Positions 9,071 through 17,298 of a DNA stretch of 31,962 nucleotides are shown in pieces. Each line of letters starts with the position of its first letter. Within the stretch, counting starts at the first letter, position 1. The stretch lies in contig JABANP010000569.1 of assembly GCA_013115135.1 (NCBI GenBank), forward strand, positions 1-31,962. Reading direction: 5' to 3'. The notes under the pieces were generated by a model. It saw nothing but the letters and a program-made list of their open reading frames with translations. It was not told the DNA's origin and ran no database searches. The DNA is from Perkinsus olseni. Its lineage: Eukaryota; Perkinsozoa; Perkinsida; Perkinsidae. The position numbers and the translations under genes are program-made.

Positions 9071-9143
9071 GCCCGTCTAGCTCAGTCGGTAGAGCGCAAG
9101 GCTCTTAACCTTGTGGTCGTGGGTTCGAGCCCCACGGTGGGTG
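9071..9143 (+). tRNA. tRNA-Lys(CTT), copy b
   Basis: b-type body with perfect T-stem; 157 bp after the start of copy a. Confidence 0.97.
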
Positions 9144-9328
9144 TGAATATATCATAGCATGGTTTCGCTATATACTGCAACTGTAGCATGATAGCTGAGA
9201 GGCTCTCGCTCGACCTCGGGAGAGCTTGTCCTCGTTCCGGGTGATAGGAACGGCTCTCAAGCGCGTTGAAAGAACTTGTAAGCCAATGTGACTTTATCTT
9301 CACCCGCACTGTATTTCTGGTTTTCGTC

Positions 9329-9408
9329 GACAGTTTGGCCGAGTGGTCTAAGGCGCTGGCTTAAGGCGCCAGTCCGAAAGGGCGTGGGTTCGAACCCCAC
9401 AGCTGTCA
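9329..9408 (+). tRNA. tRNA-Leu(AAG)
   Basis: Identical to 1907..1986; three T in the 3' flank. Opens unit 6. Confidence 0.96.
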
Positions 9409-9507
9409 GGCTTTGCTACAAATAAGCTCGAAAGCTATTCAACCGTGGTAACCTCTCGCAATAGACGATGAAGAAAGCGAGGAAGAACCTCGAATAATCC
9501 GTGTGGA

Positions 9508-9580
9508 GCTCCGCTAGCTCAGTAGGCAGAGCGTGTGGCTGTTAACCACAAGGTCGGTGGTTCGAACCCATCGTGGAGCG
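9508..9580 (+). tRNA. tRNA-Asn(GTT)
   Basis: Identical to 144..216. Confidence 0.97.
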
Positions 9581-9747
9581 CTATGAGCTTGCATGTTTCT
9601 TTCATCTAGTCGCCGAAGCACCTGCATTCAGCGTTTCGGGGAGACTCCAATGCTCAGATCAGCGCCTGGTTGACACTGCACCTGCTGGGCGTCCACCAGG
9701 GCAAGGTGTCGAGAAATATAAGTTTTTTATATCTGTGATTTTCTTGA

Positions 9748-9831
9748 CCGGCAATAGCTCAGTTGGTAGAGCGTCCGACTGTAGAAGATATAGATATCGG
9801 ATGGTCCCTGGTTCGATTCCGGGTTGCCGGA
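9748..9831 (+). tRNA. tRNA-Tyr(GTA) with 11-nt intron
   Basis: Identical gene; intron 9785..9795. Confidence 0.97.
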
Positions 9832-10845
9832 GGTATTGTTTTCTGTTAGAAACTTTACTGACTCACATCACGAGACAACGGGATGCCAATGTCAGGGAAA
9901 CCAGCGACTTCCTTCGCGGCATGTGTGTAGTGACCATTAGTCCTTTCTGCCCCACCCCGATCCCCCTAGAGCAATGTTGGATTCATGGCGCTGCACATAC
10001 ACGCACACACATTCTACCTCATGGGTGGCGCACATGGGTGGCAAACATTGTACAGGGGGCGGGGCAGCTCGTAGGCTGACTGGAAACCGCACAGGCAGGA
10101 GTGAGTTCGCTAGCTATGCACGTGTCGAGACCCGTCTCCAGGCCGCGTCTACTCTACTTTCTTCTCTGACCCACCTCTTCTGTCACTCGCTCGCACGACA
10201 CAACCCGATGTTACCTCACGCGATCACTTCTTATATCGTATCACTCCGGCCAACTTCCCCAACCTCCACGCACCTTCACTCGCGCACTTTCACTTCAGTG
10301 CTATCTATCTGTCTACAATTCCCCGGGAGTATCCCACGGACGATATATTTCCCCATGGAAGACCCCCTCGTGATGAAAATTCTTCCTGCTTGAGCGGGGA
10401 GTGGTACATCGTGCGTGACTGCGGACTGTGCGTGCGGTGATTGGTGACACCCATCAGCAAATAAAGGAAGATTATTAAACATACTTTCTTTTTCAATAAT
10501 CGTGTCACCTGTCACCACAGTTGGAAGCCTCTATTAGGGGTCTTTCCTTGAGCGCGTTCAGCAACCGTCAGTTTGTATCCTTGGTGACACGGACATCCAC
10601 TCGGCAACAGCGCAGATTTGCCGGAGGAGTGGTATCGGATACAGGATCGCGCGCGCTAGCCACGTACCGCACGCCCCACGACTCCTGCAGCCAGGATACC
10701 TCGGTCATTTGACACGTGTTCGTGAGCAGGTATTGTTTGAGCTTGTGTCTCGCGCGCTGCGCGGAGTACGGGAGCTCATCCAATAGTCATTTGACCTAGC
10801 GAGGAAGAGAATTCCGGACGGATTATCAATGCCACCGTCCGTTCT

Positions 10846-10918
10846 GCCCGTCTAGCTCAGTCGGTAGAGCGCAAGGCTCTTAACCTTGTGGTCGCGGGTT
10901 CGAGCCCCACGGTGGGTG
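10846..10918 (+). tRNA. tRNA-Lys(CTT), copy a
   Basis: a-type body with the C50-A64 mismatch and a-type 3' flank. Confidence 0.95.
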
Positions 10919-11002
10919 AGCGTTTCACAAGCAGCGGAGACCATCCAGAGGCCTCAAGTTGCAGGGCTCTGCGAGCCGGTCGCGCATTGTCACATTCTAT
11001 CT

Positions 11003-11075
11003 GCCCGTCTAGCTCAGTCGGTAGAGCGCAAGGCTCTTAACCTTGTGGTCGTGGGTTCGAGCCCCACGGTGGGTG
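11003..11075 (+). tRNA. tRNA-Lys(CTT), copy b
   Basis: b-type body with perfect T-stem; last Lys gene of the array. Confidence 0.97.
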
Positions 11076-11260
11076 TGAATATATCATAGCATGGTTTCGC
11101 TATATACTGCAACTGTAGCATGATAGCTGAGAGGCTCTCGCTCGACCTCGGGAGAGCTTGTCCTCGTTCCGGGTGATAGGAACGGCTCTCAAGCGCGTTG
11201 AAAGAACTTGTAAGCCAATGTGACTTTATCTTCACCCGCACTGTATTTCTGGTTTTCGTC

Positions 11261-11340
11261 GACAGTTTGGCCGAGTGGTCTAAGGCGCTGGCTTAAGGCG
11301 CCAGTCCGAAAGGGCGTGGGTTCGAACCCCACAGCTGTCA
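11261..11340 (+). tRNA. tRNA-Leu(AAG)
   Basis: Identical to 1907..1986; followed by four T, as in unit 5. Opens the truncated last unit. Confidence 0.96.
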
Positions 11341-11440
11341 GGCTTTTGCTACAAATAAGCTCGAAAGCTATTCAACCGTGGTAACCTCTCGCAATAGACG
11401 ATGAAGAAAGCGAGGAAGAACCTCGAATAATCCGTGTGGA

Positions 11441-11513
11441 GCTCCGCTAGCTCAGTAGGCAGAGCGTGTGGCTGTTAACCACAAGGTCGGTGGTTCGAAC
11501 CCATCGTGGAGCG
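11441..11513 (+). tRNA. tRNA-Asn(GTT)
   Basis: Identical to 144..216; last Asn copy. Confidence 0.97.
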
Positions 11514-11680
11514 CTATGAGCTTGCATGTTTCTTTCATCTAGTCGCCGAAGCACCTGCATTCAGCGTTTCGGGGAGACTCCAATGCTCAGATCAGCGCCT
11601 GGTTGACACTGCACCTGCTGGGCGTCCACCAGGGCAAGGTGTCGAGAAATATAAGTTTTTTATATCTGTGATTTTCTTGA

Positions 11681-11764
11681 CCGGCAATAGCTCAGTTGGT
11701 AGAGCGTCCGACTGTAGAAGATATAGATATCGGATGGTCCCTGGTTCGATTCCGGGTTGCCGGA
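11681..11764 (+). tRNA. tRNA-Tyr(GTA) with 11-nt intron
   Basis: Identical gene; intron 11718..11728. Last tRNA gene before the array breaks off at 12285. Confidence 0.97.
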
Positions 11765-12336
11765 GGTATTGTTTTCTGTTAGAAACTTTACTGACTCACA
11801 TCACGAGACAACGGGATGCCAATGTCAGGGAAACCAGCGACTTCCTTCGCGGCATGTGTGTAGTGACCATTAGTCCTTTCTGCCCCACCCCGATCCCCTA
11901 GAGCAATGTTGGATTCATGGCGCTGCACATACACGCACACACATTCTACCTCATGGGTGGCGCACATGGGTGGCAAACATTGTACAGGGGGGCGGGGCAG
12001 CTCGTAAGGCTGACTGGAAACCGCACAGGCAGGAGTGAGTTCGCTAGCTATGCACGTGTCGAGACCCGTCTCCAGGCCGCGTCTACTCTACTTTCTTCTC
12101 TGACCCACCTCTTCTGTCACTCGCTCGCACGACACAACCCGATGTTACCTCACGCGATCACTTCTTATATCGTATCACTCCAGCCAACTTCCCCAACCTC
12201 CACGCACCTTCACTCGCGCACTTTCACTTCAGTGCTATCTATCTGTCTACAATTCCCCCGGGAGTATCCCACGGACGATATATTTACTCGCTCACTTCCA
12301 CGATGAACCGTACAGAGATAACAATTCAGCGTCAGC

Positions 12337-12404
12337 GATTTCCAGAGCTGGCACGCGCAAAAAGAGAAGACGCTGACCGAATGCTTCACCGTTTCGAACT
12401 CAGC
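12337..12404. repeat. Dispersed 68-74 bp repeat, copy 1
   Basis: Direct repeat of 19487..19560 and 24704..24777, sharing TTTCCAGAGCTGGCACGC, the GAGAAGACGCTGACC block and ATGCTTCACCGTTTCGAAC. It is six bases shorter, a multiple of three; the minus-strand reading frame through it is the same in the copies. Possibly a decayed terminal repeat or coding piece of the older element. Confidence 0.6.
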
Positions 12405-13136
12405 ATCTTTTTTCAACCGAGCATTCGGTACCGAAGAGGTTCCAGTCAGTCGAGCTCCATCTTTCACCTCACCCGATCGTCCAGCAATCGAAACGGATAG
12501 CATTGCTAGGTCAAGATGCTAGGTCATCAAGGATTTGCGCTGCTCGGTCCCTCCATGTGGAGCTCTGGCGGGGCTCACCAATGCTCCGCACACCACCGGT
12601 CACTCGGACCGGAACCAGCCAAAGATTTTTAGCCTAGACTCTGGCAATGGTTTGAGGCTGACGATCAGTGATCGTCAATCATCTCTCCAATCGCTACATT
12701 GAGGGAGCTGTCCCGCTCAAAATTGTGTTCCGGTCGATCAGATAGGTCACCGGTCAGCGCAGGCCTCAACTCGCAAAAAGATACCAAACCAAGAAGTGGT
12801 TTGCATCCGTATAAACGATCGTATCAAGTGTACGAGACCTCGGCTGACCAATGCCAGGGAGAGGACTGGGTCGCCTAATACACAAGAGCAGATCCACAAG
12901 AAGACAACAACAATCTGCGATAGATGAAAGTGTTTCGATGGAATGAAATGGACTACTCAAATCGAGCTTTCCGAACCACCCAGTACATCTTTATGATACC
13001 AACCGTGGGATTTTTGCTCGCTGGCTGGGTGTTGTCTAAGGTCTATCCGTGTTTCACCACCTGGAGGCCCAGGATTGATCAAAGAGTTAGGTAACGAAGC
13101 GACATCCGCTTCCGCTTATTGCCTCATAGCATTCAC

Positions 13137-13140
13137 TTCC
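13137..13140. repeat. Target-site duplication TTCC (left)
   Basis: TTCC immediately before the 5' LTR, matching TTCC at 19263..19266 immediately after the 3' LTR. A 4-bp duplication made by integrase on insertion. Confidence 0.75.
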
Positions 13141-13365
13141 TGTGAGATTCGCACGCCTCTCTCTCAGTATCTTTGTATATCGCCCGCCTAAATGTGTAAC
13201 CGTGAAACCGCCAGATTCCCCATTGCCCCACGGTTACCGATACTAACCTTTTTGCACTTAGTTGTCCAACTACTGGACACACTCTGCTGGTTTGTGGCCA
13301 ACTACACTCTGTACTCTTTTAATATGGCACCTCCGGTTGTGTTGCTTCATGGCAAGGATATGACA
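13141..13365 (+). repeat. 5' LTR (225 bp)
   Basis: TG...CA ends. Differs from the 3' LTR at two sites (A/T in the CCCCA/TTTGCCCC stretch near 13226, and TTT versus TCT near 13292). A TATA-like TGTATAT at 13174..13180 may place transcription start near 13205. The reading frame of gag is open through the LTR and its likely start codon (13324) is within it. Confidence 0.9.
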
Positions 13366-16300
13366 TTGGGGGCTGTGAGCCGAGAAGTTATCGACACTGC
13401 CAAGGACGCCATCATCGATGCAGCGTTGGCCATCTGTCACCAGCCCGGTGCCCGAGTCGCCCAAGACGCCCTGAGATCAGCTCTCCAGGCCTTTCCAACC
13501 ATCAAGCCCGATGAGGACAACCCCATTGATGACACTGATAAGACTCACCTTGAGTCCGCCAAGTTCAGTACGTCACTACATGGTCACCTTACGGGAGAGT
13601 TGAAGTCCATTTTGAACGACGAGCTGATCGAAGAACCTCTGTGGCTCACACCGGTGTGTTCGTGGCTATCTCGTGCCTTCTTGGATGGTTTGTTCACATC
13701 CTATCGTGGAGCGGCGAGGCTGAACCTGACTAATGTCCCGGCCAGAAGCGCCATTAAGGGAGACCTGTCAGCAGCCTTGACTGAAACCAGGAACACTGCT
13801 CGCACCACAGCCGCCATCAGTGCCTCTGTCGGTGTTGACAGTACCCAGGTCACTCAGTCAGCCCTCCCCAATCAGTTGAACCCGAATCCCGCTGGCTCTC
13901 CTACCCCGGAGTCGGTGTTCGGCTCAGCGACCACGGCTTCTTCATCCGAATGGAACCAGACGGTGAAGGACGTACATTTGCTGGTCGGTCGTGAGCCTGC
14001 CAAGGATTCGAAGTTTGCCGGCAATGCTCCACACGGTCGTTACGTCGAATGGCGTTCCACTATGCTCGACATCGTGTCGTCTCACCCATCACCCCGGGTG
14101 AGAGGTGCCGCCATCCTACACCTACTGGAGCAGCCGCTGAAGAAGGACATCAAGCTCGCTGCGGGTAACACCGACACTCCCCATTGCGACACTGTCCTTC
14201 AAGCCCTTGACGATGAGTTCCTCACCGTCGCCGAGAAGTGTGCCCTACAGAATCGTTGGGTATCCACTCAGCAGTCGCCTAGCCAGTCGCCCTACGACTA
14301 TATCAAGGAGTTCGAGCACGTGCTCCACCTGAGGGAGATGACCTATCCCGGGGAAGGGAAAGTGTCCACGATCGACAAGATCGCTCTCCTTCAACGTGGC
14401 TTCACTTGTCCCAAGTGCAAGCTGGCATTGGCCATGACCAACCCCAGTGGCATCCTGGACTATGATAAGTTCAAAGCCACTTTCAAGTCCTTCTACTCCA
14501 ACGCTGAGCAGCAGGGTTTGTTCACAACCACCACTCCGGCAACAAGCCAGCCGACACTACCGGCAACTGGCGCTGCCGCTACCAACCCTGGCAGCAAGTC
14601 CCGTCAGGCTGCTAAAACCGTTGTCATGGACACCGACCCCTGCTATGCGAAGGTCCATACGGCCATCTCGGGGACCCTTGGTATCCCACAGGACGGTTGT
14701 CTTCGTTGCTCCGTTCGAGGACACTTTGCTCGAGATTGCACTGCCCCAGCCGAGAGCATTCACCGACGAGCCGAGAGATGTGGCACCTGTGGTGATATCA
14801 AGGCCCCTAATAGCCGACATCACTGTCGTATCTCGCCCAAGCGTGTTATATGTTCTCGCTGTAATCGCAAAGGACATGTAGCTGGTGTATGTAGAGCTCC
14901 CACTCCGGGCACCAACGCTGAGGCACCACAGCAGTCAGCAGTGGCAACCACGTCTGTCCCGACGCAGGAATCGGATCCCCTCTCCAAGTTTGTCGGTAAG
15001 TTCCCAACCGCTTCTGCTCGTAGCGCTATCATCACTGCCAAAGCGGCAGCGGCCTTCGAGGACCAGACCAACGTCAGGGGCGGTAGCCAGCCACATGTCC
15101 GTCTGAAGCTGGGAGGTGGTTATGAGCGCGTGTGCCATGCAGAGTCTCTGGTGGACTCTGGTGCCAACGTCTCCCTCATGAGCAGAGGTCTCCTGGCCTA
15201 CCTCTTAGAGTCCAAGGTGCTTGACCCCAATGACGTCATCGCCCTGAACAACGACATCCCGGTAGGCGTGGCTGACGGTAACTCGCTCCGTGGCACACAT
15301 GTTGCCAAGGCGGCCTTCTCAAGCGGTCAGTGCTCTGGCCATCTGAGGTTTTTGGTCTGTGACGGCGCCGACCCGGACATCCTGATTGGAACGAACATGT
15401 TCCCTTCTCTCGGTTTGGCTCTGTCCTCTCGGTCAGGTGCTGATGTCTCCAATATCGAGTCCATCAACCAACCACCTGAGACCCCCTTGACAGCCAACCG
15501 TGCCGCCGTGGACAGTCTGTCAGTCTGCCCTCTCGCTGAAGTGGTCGAAGATGACCGGTCACCTGGGCACCACCGTGTGAGATGTCGCTGTGAACCACTT
15601 GAGATCGCTCCCGTCTACCCCTACCGTGAGAAGCTGCGTCGCAAGTCCGACGTCGACCAGCGCATTGAGCACCACCGCCTGCTCACGATGGAGGGGGAAG
15701 GGAAGGTGACAAGATGCTCTGAAGGGGCCTGCACTACGATCCTGGCTACGGTGATAGTGGACAAAGCCAAGAAGACCAACTCCGGTGAGGCAGAGCCTAG
15801 ACGCTATCCAGGTCCCTCAGAAGGGCCGGAGTCTGTCGATTCCCGTTATAGAGTCACTCTGGATTGTCGGGTAATCAACCGACTTGTCCTCACCCACGAC
15901 TCCAATGGTCGTTTCCTTTTCGTCCCGGGCGCCTCTGTCACCAACGAGTCTGCTACCAAAGCGGCCTACCGTCAGTCAGAGCCCAGCCCATCGGCGAGGC
16001 TCGGGTCCATCCCCTACGACTACACAGTGTATGCTAAGGTCGACTTGGTAGATGCCTACTCATGCATTCTCCTTCCCCCTAGGTTGTCCGCTCTCTTCGG
16101 CCTTGTCACGAGGGACCCCTCGGGAGAACTAGTGTGGTGGCAATTCCGAGTTCTTCCTCAAGGCTGGGTATGGAGCAGTGTTCTCTTCAACTCCTCTATG
16201 CACATCCCCATTGATCGGATCAACGCCCGTCTCGAGAAGGAGGGCATCCGGGCAGTAGCTCGCCACAATAAAGATGATGTCATCATAGCGGCGCTCGACA

Positions 16301-17298
16301 CCAGCAACTGTGAAGCTGCCGTTTCCGTGGCCCGCGAGGAGTTCCAGGCATTGCACTTCTTGATCAATGACGCCAAGTCCACCCCACCATCATCATCGGT
16401 CAACTTCTGTGGTCTGAGGTTGACGAATGGTTGCTGCACCATGGAGCCGACACGGTTCGAGTTCACTGACACCACCGCCTCCACCGCGTGGTCTGAGTTC
16501 ATGAACCCCACCCTCAAGCCGTCGGATCGTGGCAACCCTCGAGTGGCAAGGACGACATGGCTCCGTAAGTGGTTCGGTGTGTTCAACTACTTCCGAGGCT
16601 TCCTGGGGCCTGACGCTATGTCGGCTCTCTTCGTGATACAGAAGGCTCAATCAGTCTTTCAGAAGGTTGATGAGGACATCCCCGAAGACCTCTATGACCG
16701 ACTGAAGAAGAGTTTCTACACTCTAGTTGCCTTTTACCTCTCTGGACTACCCGGCCTTCTCGCTACATCCCTGGGTGATCGCCTACTCGGCACTGTCTTG
16801 CTCACCGACAGCAACACCGCATCGTGGTCTGCCGTAGTCCTCATCGCCGTCACCCTCGATGACCCCAACAGCGAGCTGGCCCATTCTGCCTCGTTGCCGG
16901 TAGACTTCCCCACCACCGATGTGTTGTTCGACACCCCTCAGCCCCTACCGTTCGCCCTTCTCCCCGCGAAGCTTACTGGCGGATGCTGGGATGCTACTCA
17001 GCAGCGCATGAGCTCCACATGGCGCGAACGGGTTGCTGCCATCGAGGCCGTTGTTGACTGTGTCCATGAGCTCCAAGGGCCCACTACTCTCCTCATTGAC
17101 AATATCAATGGCTGCCGATCGTGGAACAACATCGCCGACACCTTCTCTGGCGCCATTCTGACCAAATGGGAGGTCTACACTCGCTATGTGACCAAGACGG
17201 TTTGGATCCCGAGGACGGGTGCCCCCAGGTGGACCGATGCTCTGGCAAGATCTATCGCAGGTGAGTCCCCAGCCTCCACTTCCCCGCCCCCCGGCTGA
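13324..17298 (+). CDS. Gag-protease-RT-RNase H polyprotein (frameshifted before integrase)
   Basis: Retrotransposon polyprotein, 1324 codons from ATG 13324. The frame is open from ATG 13192, but that codon lies 12 bases after a TATA-like box and adds an atypical hydrophobic leader, so 13324 is preferred. Residues 1-440: helical gag capsid-like part. CCHC knuckles C459/C462/H467/C472 and C510/C513/H518/C523, with another CxxC (486/489) between. Retropepsin D611-S-G. RT about 830-1060: motif A D907, motif B LPQG at 944, motif C N982-K-D-D985, lacking the usual aromatic residue. RNase H: D1162, E1241, D1259. A six-C run (17287..17292; five C in the duplicate) shifts the frame and creates the TGA at 17298. 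Both LTR position and domain order fit Ty3/gypsy. Confidence 0.9.
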   Translation: MAPPVVLLHGKDMTLGAVSREVIDTAKDAIIDAALAICHQPGARVAQDALRSALQAFPTIKPDEDNPIDDTDKTHLESAKFSTSLHGHLTGELKSILNDELIEEPLWLTPVCSWLSRAFLDGLFTSYRGAARLNLTNVPARSAIKGDLSAALTETRNTARTTAAISASVGVDSTQVTQSALPNQLNPNPAGSPTPESVFGSATTASSSEWNQTVKDVHLLVGREPAKDSKFAGNAPHGRYVEWRSTMLDIVSSHPSPRVRGAAILHLLEQPLKKDIKLAAGNTDTPHCDTVLQALDDEFLTVAEKCALQNRWVSTQQSPSQSPYDYIKEFEHVLHLREMTYPGEGKVSTIDKIALLQRGFTCPKCKLALAMTNPSGILDYDKFKATFKSFYSNAEQQGLFTTTTPATSQPTLPATGAAATNPGSKSRQAAKTVVMDTDPCYAKVHTAISGTLGIPQDGCLRCSVRGHFARDCTAPAESIHRRAERCGTCGDIKAPNSRHHCRISPKRVICSRCNRKGHVAGVCRAPTPGTNAEAPQQSAVATTSVPTQESDPLSKFVGKFPTASARSAIITAKAAAAFEDQTNVRGGSQPHVRLKLGGGYERVCHAESLVDSGANVSLMSRGLLAYLLESKVLDPNDVIALNNDIPVGVADGNSLRGTHVAKAAFSSGQCSGHLRFLVCDGADPDILIGTNMFPSLGLALSSRSGADVSNIESINQPPETPLTANRAAVDSLSVCPLAEVVEDDRSPGHHRVRCRCEPLEIAPVYPYREKLRRKSDVDQRIEHHRLLTMEGEGKVTRCSEGACTTILATVIVDKAKKTNSGEAEPRRYPGPSEGPESVDSRYRVTLDCRVINRLVLTHDSNGRFLFVPGASVTNESATKAAYRQSEPSPSARLGSIPYDYTVYAKVDLVDAYSCILLPPRLSALFGLVTRDPSGELVWWQFRVLPQGWVWSSVLFNSSMHIPIDRINARLEKEGIRAVARHNKDDVIIAALDTSNCEAAVSVAREEFQALHFLINDAKSTPPSSSVNFCGLRLTNGCCTMEPTRFEFTDTTASTAWSEFMNPTLKPSDRGNPRVARTTWLRKWFGVFNYFRGFLGPDAMSALFVIQKAQSVFQKVDEDIPEDLYDRLKKSFYTLVAFYLSGLPGLLATSLGDRLLGTVLLTDSNTASWSAVVLIAVTLDDPNSELAHSASLPVDFPTTDVLFDTPQPLPFALLPAKLTGGCWDATQQRMSSTWRERVAAIEAVVDCVHELQGPTTLLIDNINGCRSWNNIADTFSGAILTKWEVYTRYVTKTVWIPRTGAPRWTDALARSIAGESPASTSPPPG

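Larger units (their letters stand above)
7394..9328 (+). repeat. tRNA array unit 5 (two-Lys form, 1935 bp)
   Basis: Nearly identical to unit 4. Distinctive: four T instead of three just after tRNA-Leu, and an extra G after the GTCAGGG of the spacer near 7963. Gene-free spacer 7898..8913. Confidence 0.94.
9329..11260 (+). repeat. tRNA array unit 6 (two-Lys form, 1932 bp)
   Basis: Nearly identical to units 4 and 5; only short homopolymer differences, such as a longer C-run near 9962. Gene-free spacer 9832..10845. Confidence 0.94.
11261..12285 (+). repeat. tRNA array unit 7 (right-truncated)
   Basis: Last unit. It carries Leu, Asn and Tyr and about half of the spacer (11765..12285). Identity to the other units ends after GACGATATATTT at 12285, where unrelated sequence begins, so it has no Lys gene. 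Confidence 0.92.
12286..13140. other. Unique flank between array and retrotransposon, no gene
   Basis: Non-array sequence continuing to the insertion site of the LTR element. No credible ORF. 12337..12404 is a close relative of 19487..19560 and 24704..24777. Before the insertion this stretch was continuous with the sequence now starting at 19263. Confidence 0.55.

Noticed and set aside
1..12285. CRISPR-like array
   Set aside because: The repeats are kilobase units with tRNA genes in eukaryotic DNA, without short repeats and unique spacers.
13192..13323. Upstream start ATG 13192 giving 44 extra residues
   Set aside because: In frame, but only 12 bases from the TATA-like box and the added segment is hydrophobic and unlike gag; probably not in the mRNA.
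13366..13390. Classical tRNA primer-binding site after the 5' LTR
   Set aside because: A TGG is present at the right place, but the following bases do not match the 3' end of the Leu, Asn, Tyr or Lys tRNAs here, and I cannot assign another tRNA.
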